Source of the DNA: Mugil cephalus | Lineage: Eukaryota > Chordata > Actinopteri > Mugiliformes > Mugilidae | DNA length: 64,000 nt | NCBI RefSeq assembly: GCF_022458985.1 | Contig: NC_061783.1 | Location: 10,694,413 to 10,758,412 of the forward strand | Reading direction: 5' to 3' | Shown here: positions 22,306 through 34,800 of the stretch, piece after piece | Layout of the letters: each line of letters starts with the position of its first letter | How positions within the stretch are numbered: the first letter of the stretch is position 1 | Translations under genes and position numbers: made by a program | Notes under the pieces: model-generated | The model's database searches: none | The model's input: the letters and a program-made list of their open reading frames with translations, nothing else | What the model was told of the DNA's origin: nothing

Positions 22306-23368
22306 GCGTCATGCGACTCAAATCTTCCTGGTTATGTTGGAATTGAACCATGAACCGACAGGTGCACTTACAGGTGAGATGCTGCGGCGAGACACATAAA
22401 ACTATTCTGCTTATATCAGCTGTGGCAATACTACAAACGAACACAAATTATACATGAATGGGCCTCTGCAAAACTACAAAACAAAATGTTTTGTTTGTTT
22501 TGTTCCACTTACCAGCACGCCCTCACTAGACCCTCAAACCTTGTCAAAACAAATCAGTTCCGCAATCCTTCAAGCGCATGTGTAATTGGTCAAATCTGAA
22601 GCTAGAGGGCGAGTATGTCCCATTAGAAAAAGACCTAGTTGAGATAGGGCCACAAATATGTGGAGGACAGGAATGCGTGTGTGAAAGATTTATGATGCTG
22701 CCCCTAAATATGTAAAGGAAATAACGGCAGCGTGACTTTAGTTGTTTTCGTTTTGGGGCTCTAGCGATTGCCAGGCATTGCGATTGTTACACTGCTCGGA
22801 CACAGTCAGGTTGCGAATATTATTTATTCATTCATTTTCTCTTCGAGAAAAAAAAGCTGTTTTAGTTTAAGAATGCTTGGCGGATATGTGGCTTTTGAAA
22901 AATGGTTTCTAATTTTAATTATGTCACCACACTGTGAAAGATCTGGACAGAGTGCCCACTGGAGTAAATTACTCTTAAGTGCGCCGTCTCGTTTCTCAGC
23001 TGTCTCTGGCTGGTTTCTAGCTTACCAGATTTGTTAGGCAAACCCATTTACACCATTTTTATTTCAGCAACTGACAGTAAGCTTAATTCCCTCAGAAGCA
23101 AGCTGCAAGCTTGTAAACTTCGAAATCCCAAAAATCACTGCAAGCTGCTAGACGCTACTGGGATTAGTTGATGTAATTATCACTCCTGGCCAGCTGGGGG
23201 CGATGTTGTCAACCGGTATAAAGATTAAAGGAGAAGAAGTAGCCTGTTAGCAAATAAACTGTCAGTAGCCGAGCGACAACAAAGGGTCTGTTGCTGCACA
23301 CTGCTGGCAGTGGTGCTGAAAGTGTGGGCTTTTAGTCGAAGTGAGCAGATTATATTAAATAGGCTGAC
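22306..23368. other. Divergent intergenic region between the 247-residue gene and klhl7
   Basis: No coding exon is supported. The two flanking genes point away from each other, so both promoters lie here. On the plus strand CCAGCTGGGGGCGATG at 23190-23205 resembles a CTCF site with one mismatch. The klhl7 5' UTR must lie in about 23.2-23.37 kb. A run of GTTTTG-type repeats sits near 22.48-22.50 kb. Confidence 0.45.
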
Positions 23369-26300
23369 ATGACGGGGATGGCCTCACCAGAGAAAGCGGC
23401 AAACTCCAAGAAGAAGAGCGAGAGGAAGTGTGCCACCAAAGAGGAATACAGGCAGCTGTCCAGCATCATGGGTGCCATGAACAACCTGAGGAAACAGGTG
23501 AGAGGCAAAACAATGGGACGAGATCTGGTATGTAACAGGTTTTAGCGTTAGGCATTAACCCCGGCCCTCCCTATAATTTTGAATGCGTGTGTTTTTTAGG
23601 GTACACTCTGTGATGTGACCCTGGTGGTGCAGGGGAAACACTTCTCTGCCCACAGAGTAGTGCTGGCTGCTGCCAGCCACTTCTTCAGCCTGATGTTCAC
23701 CAGTAAGTGTGACACGCAGACACATACAGATTTACAGTGTGCCCTTAAAGTCCTGAATGTTGGTGTCTTCCGTGAGAAGATGCTGAACATGCTGAACATG
23801 CTGAAATCATCTTTCTTTTCATCAAAAATGTTTTTTCGTCACTTCCAGCAAGAATGATGGAGTCGATGTCCCATGAGGTGGAGCTCAGGAGCGCTGAACC
23901 CGAGATCATTGAGCTATTGATTGAATTCATTTACACAGCACGGTAAGGTTCTTGCTCAACATTACATTTTAACATCTATGTAAAAATAATGATCTGATTC
24001 TGCAAAACTGGTCCTTAGCGTTGGCTTACACATGTGTGCGTCTGTATCTGTGTGTGTGCCAGAATCTCTGTGAACAGCAGCAATGTCCAGTCATTGCTGG
24101 ATGCGGCCAACCAGTACCAGATTGAGCCTGTGAAGAAGATGTGCGTGGAGTTCCTTAAAGGACAGATTGATGCAACTAACTGCCTGGGTAACGACAGAAA
24201 TTTCAAATCCAGGCCTGCTAATTATTTAAGGTATTACATTCACTGATCCTCCGTCTGTCCTTCTGCAGGTATTTCATCCCTTGCAGACTGTATGGACTGT
24301 CCAGAGCTGAAGGCAGCAGCAGAGGATTTCTTCCAGCTCCACTTCACTGAAGTCTACAAGTTAGACGAATTCCTGCAGCTGAACGTTAAACAGCTCACAC
24401 ACCTACTGCACCAGGACAAACTGACTGTTCGTGCCGAGGCCCAGGTACAAATATACACATCCTTTGATGACAGGTTTCCTTTCTTTTGCAGTAAATAGTT
24501 TCTATGACAAATGTTATCCTCTTGTTTTGTCTTTAGATTTATGACGCTGCAGTGCGCTGGCTGAAGTACGACGTGTGTAACAGACAACAGTATATGGTGG
24601 AGGTGTTGGGCTGCGTTCGCTTTCCTCTGGTCTCCAAAACCTTCCTCTCCAAGACAGTGCAGGCTGAGCCGCTCATCCAGGACAATCCACAATGCCTCAA
24701 AATGGTCATCAGTGAGTAGGATGATAGAGAAAGGAATTCTAGTTCAAAGGGCAATGAATGAAATAAGCAACATTCGATGTACTTTATTTCTCTCATGGAA
24801 AAGGTTGACATTGTCAGCTATGTGCAGGATTTTAACATGCATATCATCCTTGAAGGTGTTGTATGTGTGATTCGGTAGATGATTCAGATTCACAAGATCA
24901 CACGAATGTTAAAACCACATAAGCGCAAGGGCCTGCTGGGTTGACGAGATCACACACACACATAAAACACACACAAACCAAACAAAAAAAACAACAACCA
25001 GACCTTTTGTCTCAGGTGGAATGCGTTACCACCTGCTGTCCCTGGAGGACCGGGAGGACCTGGGAGAGAGCAGCCGACCGCGACGTAAGAAGCACGACTA
25101 CCGCATCGCTCTGTTTGGTGGTTCGCAGCCTCAGTCCTGCCGCTACTTCAACCCCAAGGTACCAAACGGCGCAGAGCAACAAATTTAGCCACAACAAATT
25201 TGTTGGATTGGTGGTTACGCAAATATCAAGTATATTCTAGTCGTATTTGTGAAGCGTCAGTGTGGCTTTCCCTGCAGGACTCCAGCTGGACAGACATTCG
25301 TTGTCCCTTCGAGAAGCGCCGGGACGCCACAGCCGTCTTCTGGGACAACGTGGTCTACATCTTGGGTGGCTCACAGCTCTTCCCCATCAAGCGCATGGAT
25401 TGCTACAACGTACTGAAGGACAGCTGGTACTCCAAGCTGGGCCCGCCCACCCCTCGGGACAGCTTGGCCGCCTGCGCCGCTCAGGGCAAGATCTACACAT
25501 CGGGGGGGTCGGAAGTGGGTAAGGATCGGGTGGTTGCTGCATCTATTGAGTGTGAAATGCAAAGTGCTGGTGAAATGGCGTCAGTGTTTCTCGCCTGAAA
25601 GCATTTAATCACATGCACTGTGTGTCTACAGGAAGCTCAGCTCTGAACCTTTTCGAATGCTATGACACCAGGACGGAGTCGTGGCAGATCAAAACCAGCA
25701 TGCTGATGGCCCGCTGCAGCCACGGCTCGGTGGAGGCCAACGGGCTCATTTATGTCTGCGGGGGAACGGTGGGAAACAACGTCTCTGGCAGGATCCTCAA
25801 CAACTGCGAGGTCTACGATCCCAGCACGCAACAGTGAGTCACGCCCGGCTCCTGTGTCCGTCAACACTCCGTTGGGTTATGGATCAGTCATGGAACGTTT
25901 TGCTGCACTGCAACATTTGCGTGTCTTCTGCTTTAATTTAACCTTCTTAGATGGAGGGAGCTGTGTGGGATGAGAGAGGCCAGGAAGAACCATGGGCTGG
26001 TGGTTGTCAACAACAGGATCTACGCTGTTGGAGGCCAGGGTGCATTGGGTAATATATCTGACGCCACTGGAACCCCGACAACATTGAAGAAAGAGTAGTG
26101 CCAAAACACTAGTAATGGACATTTTTGCGTGTCTTCCAGGTGGGCTGGACTCAGTGGAATACTACGACATTGCCAGTAACGAGTGGCGTGCTGCCTCAGC
26201 GATGCCGTGGCGGGGTATAACGGTGAAGTGCGCGGCGGTCGGCGCCGTCATCTACGTGCTCGCAGGCTTTCAAGGGGTGGGGCGGCTCGGACACGCCCTG

Positions 26301-26815
26301 GAGTACCACACGGAAACGGACAGGTCAGTGCAGCAAATAAATACCATTTACATAAAACGCTGACGTGGCGACGGTGGTACAAATACTTTCCTTCATTGTT
26401 CCGGGTGATTATTTTACTCAGGCATTCATAATCTTCATTCTACTTAGTGTTGCTGACTGGTGCCAGTTAACCTAGTTAGCTGCAATATGTTCCACCAGAT
26501 GAGTAGCATTACACAACTGGTCCTGTACTATGAGTTGGTGTACTATCACTACAGGATGATGGACTGTTAAGTTAGCTAGGCTGAACCATGTTTGTATGCT
26601 GAATCTAATTTCGGTGCCATTACTGAAAGTCTCCTTCCATGCTCAGGTGGGTGACTTGCAGCAAGGTGCGGGCGTTCCCCGTCACCAGCTGCCTGATCTG
26701 CGTGGTCGACACATGCGGCGTCAACGAAGACGAAGACACCGACCTCATAGACTCCCAGCCACACCCCGCTTCAGCCGCCCCTCCGACCGCCTCAACCTCA
26801 TCACCGTCCTCATAG
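23369..26815 (+). CDS. klhl7: Kelch-like protein 7 (KLHL7), complete, 12 exons
   Basis: KLHL7 is a BTB-BACK-Kelch adaptor that dimerises and links substrates to a CUL3 ubiquitin ligase; human mutations cause retinitis pigmentosa and a Crisponi/Bohring-Opitz-like syndrome. Exons: 23369-23497, 23600-23702, 23849-23942, 24063-24187, 24269-24444, 24537-24711, 25016-25158, 25278-25518, 25632-25833, 25951-26048, 26140-26323, 26647-26815, all phase-consistent, giving 612 residues. BTB covers about 44-145 ([20 protein letters not shown]), BACK about 150-265, and Kelch repeats about 285-570 ([65 protein letters not shown]). Human KLHL7 has 586 residues. The fish form runs past VDTCG with about 30 acidic then Ser/Pro-rich residues. 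AATAAA at 27134-27139 is a good poly(A) signal. Confidence 0.96.
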
Positions 26816-27757
26816 GGCAAGAGTTGTAAGTTTTGATGTTCGCTGACAGTCGCGGCCGCCACTTCCCGGGAAGTCGGGCGCCTCACGACCATTATAATGT
26901 AAAAATCTGTGTTTGTATTATAGAAACAAACTGGTTATGTTATTGTCCTGTTTTACGTTTTAACTGTTTCTAAAATTAGTTTTTAATGTTCAAAGTGCCA
27001 GTGGGACACTATATATAAATGTGTGTATAGTCGTTTAACAAGAGAGGTTTCAGACAAATACTGCTAGAAATTCCTTTGAGTTTTTTTTTTTTAAGTACTT
27101 ATTTAAAAAAAAAAACGTTACTTTCGTTTTTTTAATAAATTTACAAAAAAACGTCTTTTTGTTTTGTCATTGTGGGGTATTGAAAAATAGAAATGCATGT
27201 TGAAGGTGAACAAAATGTGGAAGGTGCCGAAAAACTTTCCATGTGTGCTTTATTTAACATTGGTCCTTTGGTAATGTTGTCTGTAATACTCTGCAGTGTA
27301 AAAGGAAGGCATAAATATTTTATTCCCAGTCACGATTTAATTACAAGTTTTAAAAAAACAAAAAAAAAACAGCTAAAAGTGAAAAACTTCATAAAAACTG
27401 TTTTGCATTTTTCTGTATTAAAAAAATTGGCATACAATGCGAGGGCACCAGATTCATAGACATTAAGACATTAAATGACATCAAAGTTTGATCGTTACAC
27501 TGGTATTAGCTGCCATTCAACGGAGATTTTCTCTACATTCGCTGTTGACATGACTGAACAAAAATGATACTTGAAATTAGTTACGGTAAAGTCGCTTTGA
27601 GTAAATGGAAATCTGAAAATCTGAAAAAGCTTTGTGGGACGTTACACCAGTGCAGTACTGCTCTATGCAGTGGTTAATTTGCTATGGTTTGAGCGAGTAG
27701 CATGCCCGCCCCCCCCCCCCCCCCCCCCGCAAACATTTTACATCAGTCCGCCTCCTG
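26816..27757. other. Tail-to-tail 3' region of klhl7 and aste1
   Basis: No coding exon. klhl7 (+) ends near its AATAAA at 27134-27139. aste1 (-) has a minus-strand AATAAA at 27319-27324, so the two transcripts stop less than 200 bases apart. A run of about 20 C residues at 27709-27728 lies just below the aste1 stop codon, so the aste1 mRNA would carry a G run early in its 3' UTR. Confidence 0.6.
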
Positions 27758-30700
27758 TCAATAATCATCAGCCTCTTCCTCACTCATGAGGAGAGCAAAC
27801 CTGTTGTTCATCTCATCGGTGTCTCTCCCCACTCCCTGAGCCCCCCTTCCACCTCCACCTCGTCCTCCCCTTCCTCTCCCCCCTCCCCTTCCCCTTCCCC
27901 TTCCCCTTCCCCGGCCTCTGCCCCTGCCGTTCCCCCTTGATGCAGCAGAGGAGGGATTGTCTCTGGAGATGCAGTCCCTCACAGCATACATCAGGAAGGA
28001 GTAGAATCGTCCAGAAGAGGGTCCTCCATCTAGCAGGGACTCGGCCGCATGGCCCGCTTGCAGGTACCTGAAGAGGCCGCACACCAACGACCCGCTGAAC
28101 AACCTGAGAGACACAGGGAGGGGGAAGGAGGCAATAACAAAAAAAAAAAAAATAGAAATCAAGCAATGGAGTTTGTCACTTTCCCACAACAGTACCTGCA
28201 GATACAGCGTGTTTAGATGAGTTTACCCTCATGACGACCGATTAAACCATATTAGAAGAGTATATTTAAATTTTTCTTCAGCAATATAATGTGTTGGAGA
28301 CAAGTTCCCTTGGAGAGTTATTTTTATGCAGTTTCAATGTGCTAAGCAACAAGAAGAAACTTCACACAGCTGCGTTGGAGGCAGAATAAAGCTCCAGATA
28401 CATTAATATCAACATGTGTGGCAAGCAAACGTTACTGTATAGCCAAATGTAGGGAAAAGGTGAGATTTTCTGAGACCAACGTGGATAAATGAATGGAAAA
28501 TATCTTGCCATGACAGCTGCGGGTCAGGCAGCGGCAGCAGCAACAGCTGATTGAGACACAGTGCACTCCAGAGGCAGGCCTGCCACTGGCTGAAACTGTG
28601 AGCCACACCGGCGTCCACGGGCCGTCTCTTCCCTGGTCTCAAGCGTTGCTGACTCAGCTTCGCCCACACGTTACGCTCTGCAGCCCAGTTTAGCTGCGGG
28701 ACTGGAATATTCGACAGCAGAAAGTGACTTTTAGATGGTACATCTTAGTCTTTCTAACTTTGTGGAACTCGGTGAGAGATGCAGTACAACTCACCAGCGT
28801 GTTGGTTGTGGGCAGCTCTAGGCTGATTGCTCCAGGACAGCTCTCCATAAACCATACCTAGCACCAAAGCCTGCAGCTTCAGCTGTGAGGGATTGGTCTC
28901 GCGCAGCCAGAACCCCGTCACTGCTACGGCCAACTGGAGATGGAGGGGAACGGCAGCCAGGGAAGACTGCTTCACACCCAGGACTTCTAACAGGGCGCCG
29001 AGTCGCACTGCCACAGGAGTCTGGATAAAATGGAATTTACATTCAAATCACTTGGGCAATTTCTTAGAAACGCATGAACCCAAATCGATAGAAAATTGTC
29101 AATACTGAAAAATGTTCACCTGGTCAATTCTATCCAGCTGTATGTGGTTTCTAGGTGGAAGTGCCTCCACTTCACTTTTCTTCAAGGTTACGTCCAAGCG
29201 GTCATACTCTTCCACATAGATGGGTGCGCTGACAACCTGAGGCTGTCCTGTAGATGCACTAGCAGCTTGTCCCTTGCTACATGCTGCATCTGCAGGGACA
29301 ATGTGGCCCTGACCCCGTCCTCCCCTTCCCCTTCCTCCCCGCCCTCTGCCTCCTCCCACGCCCTGCGTGCCGCTCACTTGATGTGCACCCCCACCTCGCC
29401 CTTGACCAGCGTTGTCTTGCGTCCTCCGCAGTAATATCCCATATATAGCCTGACGTATGGCCCTAGAACTGCTGTGGCTGCTGGCACACCTACTGTTCTC
29501 CACCTGTGCAATAAGCATGACCCTGCGCATCACCAAAGCATCAACCGCAAAAGGAGCCAACATGCCCTGTGCTGCAGCCAGCGACAGACAGTCTGGCAGC
29601 TGTGCTGGCCCAGTGGTCTGCACTGCTGGGAAAGCCTCACCTCCAGAGAACCAATGAGCCAGACAGCTTTGAGGATTGATGCTATATTCCTCCATACCTG
29701 CCAACAGCTGGTGGCTCAGCTGAGGGTTGTGTCCTCTCCTGCCCCTACCGCTTTCGTTTCCCATCAGCATGCCCAATTCCTCCAGGGCCTCTCCAAAATG
29801 TGAAAAGTTGGACAGCCAGACGAGGATGCCCTCGATACGGGGTCCTCTGCCTTTACCCCTGCCACACACTCCACTCTCTTCTAACATAGCACGGACTATT
29901 TCAGCTTCTTTTGGAACACAATAGTCATTACCGGTCAGGACAGCACTCAAAGCGAGCATGTTACTGCATATGCCCCCATGTGTTCCACGGAATCTGCTGG
30001 TGGTGTAGTGCCGAGCTGAGATGTAGCGGTGAAAGGCTTTCCCATTAAGGTTGTCCCAGTGGAAAAATTGGAATGGAAAGTATCCTCCTAAGATGGGAAA
30101 ATAAAATTATATAGTTTATTACAACAAAACAATGCGATCCTCAACAAAGAGAACAAAATCTAATCAGCGCACACACCTGGAAGGTCGAAGATATAAAAGT
30201 CACTGTCGCTGCTCAGGACCGGACAATTCCAGTGGTGCGCCAAACATGCAATCTCCCTGTCAGCCTCGGCTGGGCACTGCACCAGCGGGACTCCTCTCTG
30301 GATGAGGACCTGGATGAACACTGGCCTTGTGACGATGGGGAGAATACAACCACCGCGGCCATGAGAGAGACTGTCCGCCTCCTTTATCTTGGACTGCAGA
30401 CGCTGCCGCAGAGTCGCAAACTTCTTGTCGCTGGGGTCCATGCCTTATTACGATTAAATAAACCACAACAGAAATCAAAGATTTTTAGGAGTTATAGCTG
30501 CGGACGCACTTAGATTTCAAATTAACTTCTTTCTTCATCAGTTCATTCGATACCTGTTTGATATAATTAATTTATGAAAGAATTTCCTACATTCATAAAA
30601 ATGCCTTATGAGATTTCAATTTAAACTTATGTAAATAAAAAAAGTGAGTTTGGGGTTAAACAGAAATATAATAATACACCAGGGAGAAGCCTTCCCCTTA

Positions 30701-30890
30701 TAAAATTATTATAAATTACAATGATGCAACATTTAACCAAATCGAAGAAAAACAGAGTTAGGACATCTAAAGTTGAAGCGATTCAATGATTGCCTGGTGG
30801 CTGTATATATGTAAATAGCTTTTACAATTAAAAAAAGAAATGAAATCCGAATGTAAATACAATACACAATCCGAATTTGGAGAAGCATTA

Positions 30891-30927
<37 letters not shown>

Positions 30928-31223
30928 ATATTTATGAACTGATAGTTCATGCTTTCAGTAGGCTGCAACTCTAAAGCATGCTTACCTCCGTCCAGGACCA
31001 CATATGGCTGTATGTTGCATTCTGCCAGTGCAGAAAGGAACCGGACGAGCAGAAGAGTAAACGCATCGTAGTCCCCTCCATGCTGCTGATCTAACCCGTG
31101 GCTGAAGTACAGGCGGTAATACAGACTGCAGCCGTCAATTACCAGGCGACTGTCCCTGAACTTGACGTCTTGGAAGAAGTGTTTGTTCCCCTCCACGTAG
31201 GTTGTCAGACCCTGGACTCCCAT
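27758..31223 (-). CDS. aste1: Asteroid homolog 1 (ASTE1), XPG-like nuclease, complete
   Basis: ASTE1 is an XPG/FEN1-family protein reported as a structure-specific nuclease acting with shieldin in DNA end joining. Six exons in transcript order: 30986-31223, 30177-30443, 29120-30087, 28795-29020, 28515-28701, 27758-28103, giving 743 residues (human 679). The XPG N-region starts MGVQGLTTYVEG with LVIDGCSLYYRLYF. The XPG-I-like part has QCPAEADREIACLAHHWNCP and SSDSDFYIFDLPG, keeping the acidic EAD and DSD clusters. Later landmarks are GNDYCVP, RQAIYGILL and a C-terminus ending NNRFALLMSEEEADDY, close to the human end. The donor of exon 5 (gtcatg) is weak but gives the expected frame into LFSGSLV. 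Two Arg-Gly tracts (about residues 410-435 and 685-715) explain the extra length and are not in the human protein as I remember it. Confidence 0.92.
30896..30926 (+). repeat. Poly-A tract in aste1 intron 1
   Basis: An uninterrupted run of about 31 adenines within the first aste1 intron, close to exon 1. It may be a retroposon tail, though no element is recognisable next to it. Confidence 0.9.
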
Positions 31224-31846
31224 TGGATTTCAGGTCCTAGAATGAAATAATGTTTGCGTGTTAACGAGTACATGCAGACATCAAGTTATAGAAGGAGACG
31301 GAAAAAACGCCATATTACAAACTGGGGAACACTCAGCTGCACGGGAATTTATTTTTAATTTGAGCCTGTTTTGAGCCTGACTGTCGGAATAACGTCACGC
31401 AATGGAAATTACTGTAACGAAACAAGTGATATATACATATAATATAACCGTACGCAAACTCAAATCCGATTTCCGAACATAGTTGAAGTGAAGCATTAGA
31501 TCCCAATTGCACTAACCAATGTCACTACTTCCCGTTCTGGTTTCATTTCTTAGGATATTACAGTATTTCCCTAATGTTTCCTTCAAAATAAAGGCATTCG
31601 TTGGAACAATCGCAATGAATATACGTTTATATTCAATTTAAACGTTTATAAATGATAGTAAAAACGCGCACAAATAAACAAAATCATATTTTAAATACAG
31701 TAACCATCATAGGGCAACCACACACACCAAAAAAAAGCAGAATTGCAACTATCACGTTACGTATCGCGAGATACAGCGAGAACGAGAACGCTAGCGACCG
31801 CGCTAGCCAGTTTTGTTCCCCCGTTTGAGATTAATCTCGTTCTATT
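31224..31846. promoter_or_regulatory. Bidirectional promoter between aste1 and smarcc1
   Basis: About 620 bases separate the two start codons, and the genes are head to head. At 31762-31773 the near-palindrome TATCGCGAGATA contains TCGCGAGA, the half-site bound by BANP and related factors at CpG-island promoters. It lies about 75 bases upstream of the smarcc1 ATG. The flanking DNA is AT-rich except for a CpG-containing patch at 31.75-31.85 kb. Confidence 0.55.
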
Positions 31847-34800
31847 ATGGCTACAATGTCCGGAGGAACAAACCTCGGGATTCTCGGGACAAGCCAGGCC
31901 AGCTCCGGAACATTCGCACACCGAAAAAAAGATAGCAGTCCGTCCGCTAGGTTCTGGGAGAGTCCGGATACTTTAGCCCAACTGGAGGTGGTGCGACAGT
32001 GGTTGGGGAAGCACCACAAAAAGGTAGCTGGCTAACTGGAAAGCTAACACGCTAGCCGCCCCCTAATAGCCAGACCGATAGCTAACACTGTAAACAAACG
32101 TCTCATGCTGGACAACGTTACGTTTACATTTGCTAACGCGATTTGTGTAAAGTTACACAGCTGTGCATGTTTATTGAAAGACAAAGCTGCTAATGTATTT
32201 CCGTTGTGGGGATTGATGCACCATCAATGCAGATGCTTAGATTGTCAGATTTTCATTAACCCCGACGAGCAAAAATTCTTCTCTCCTCATTAAAACGTAT
32301 GTGTGTCTGTTAGCATGTATTGGTGGATGCCCCGTCTTGTCAAACTCTGGCTGCAGTCACCTTACAGCTCCTCCATTTCCAAGAGGATGCCTTTGGTCGA
32401 CAGGCTACCAGTCCTGCACTCACCAAGCTGCCAGTGAGTCTGTCTCTTCAACTCTTTCCTTTGATTTTTGTAGGACTTAATGTTGTCCTGTGGTTCTTAA
32501 TTAGCTACCAAGCTCCAGACGTCCACTGCTTACGTTGCTGTAATGTTTCGTATTTCCCTGTTTTAAAAAATCGTTGTCATCACTGTATTTTTGTGTTGAT
32601 TTTATAAATAGATAACTTGATTAGCTCGACAATAGTAGTGCTAAATACTAGCCTATAATCTCTAAATCTTGGAGGTTGAAGAGGGTAAAAACTCAACGAG
32701 TGTGAAAAATAATATTTATTTTACCAGTAATTGATCTAAAGTGGAAAGGATGTTCAAATTTGTCACGTTAAAAAACACGCCAAGGAAAAGAAACTTCAAA
32801 ACAGTGTTAATGTGTCAATTTCTTCCCAGGCTCAGTGCTTCCTGGACTTGCGGTCGGGGGGTGGACTCTGCCACATTCTCGGCACCGCTTACAAGTTCAA
32901 GGCTGAGCAGGGCTGGTGGGTAGCAATCCTCCCGTGTCTCTGCCATTTCACAGAACTGTTTGATTCCACCTAACTGTCTCTTTATATCACTTTGCTCCCT
33001 CTCAAAGGCGAAGGTTTGACTTGCAGAATCCGTCGAGAACTGAGAGGAATGTGGAGATGTTTGAAATGATTGAAAAAGCACTTCTCCAGGTAGCAACAAC
33101 GCACATCCAAACACATACACGTACGTACACACACACACACCCGCCCCCAGTGAACTCTGGATTTCCACTTTAATTTTTTTTGACAACAGAACAGCTGCAT
33201 GTCCCTTCCTGTGGTATATCTGGACCCTACACTGGACCCAGAGCTGACTAGCAGACTGGCTGGGATCATCATCAAACACCAGGTAAAGTGCTGCAAGTCA
33301 AAGGTCAAGTTTTTTTATATTGTCATTTTAACCATATATACCAGGTGCAGTGCATAGTGAGATGAGAGGATGTTCCATACCATGAAGACATAGGACTAAG
33401 CACAATCCAAGGAACTGAGCCTACAGTGTACATGTGCAAGATTATGCAGACAATACTCAGCAGTGCAATCTGTGCACAAAGGTTAGACCCACAGTGCAAG
33501 AATGAGAGACGGTACAAAGACAAACAATATAATACAGATAGTACAAAATACTTGGGAGACAATGCACTTATAAAAAGACGCAACACGACAGCGGAGAGCA
33601 GCGCCAAATAATGAGCAGACTAACACAGTACGAGTTAGGATGATTGTAAACATTGGACATATCAGCAGTAGAGTGTGTGCATTGTGTAAGTGCATACGCC
33701 CAAGAGGCTTAGAGACAAATGCACAGATGGTTAGAGATAGTTTAAACGGAGAATATGCTCAAATTTTGAGCGTAACAATAAATTGACACAGTGTAGCTCT
33801 GATGATGCAGTTCCATTTCAGTGCTTTTCATTCACAGTCTGTCCTTCCACAGGGCACCCTCACGGAGGACGCCACGCTTGCCAGTCATCACGTCTGCGCC
33901 TCACCTGCTTCTCCGGAGGAAGGTTTGTCTATTTACATGCGATTGCCAATGTTGTCATTTCTCGTACTGACTTGGCTTACAATACAATTTATTTTTCAGA
34001 TGAGTGGATGCGTCCGGTGATGCGGAAAGACACAGATGTCTTGGTGCATTGGGGCATGCACCCTGACAGGTAACGCATGAGCGAACACACAGGTACACAG
34101 TAAAGGACAGAACTTGTAATCCTTGAGTGTGACCTCTCTTGTCTCTTCGTGACAGTTATGACAGTTGGCTGTCCTCGAGTGATGTTGAAGGAGAAGTCGA
34201 AGAGCCCCCACAGCTAGAAAGGCCACTAAGGGTTAGTACAGGAACACAAATATATAGAAAAAAACATCCAGTGATACCACTTATAAACAGTAACTTAAAA
34301 ATAAATTCAACATGGCATCTTTTATTGATATAATTGATTGAATAAAGCAACTGTTATAATATGGCATATGTTCCTTGGTGAAACTTAAAAATATTCTCTT
34401 TCCGTGGGTGCGTGTGCTTCAGGTCCACGCTGGTTGGGTTCTGGACACGGATGTCTTTAATGAGTGGATGAATGAGGAAGACTACTACGTAAATGAGAGG
34501 AACCTGCCGGTCTCCTACCGTCAGCGCATTCACCTTCAAGACAACCAGGTTTGTGTGAAACTGTAGAGGCCCTTGTTTTGTTTCCTAATGATGATCTTTA
34601 GATTGATCCACTTTCACTCGTGATGAAACTTGTTCGCTAAAGTTGCACATTCTGCTTCTGTGGAAGTTGTTTTTTTTTTAGCTTTTCTCCTTCTGTCTGA
34701 ATCTGCAGGACTCAAAATCCAACACATCAAAAAAGAGAAGACGATCCCCCTCTCCTCCCTCCACTGAAGGCAGGAAGAAAGGAAAGAAGGGGTGAGATAC

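Noticed and set aside
33783-34073. 96-codon open frame in smarcc1
   Set aside because: It reads exons and intron in the wrong frame; the true exons at 33853-33922 and 34000-34069 use another frame.
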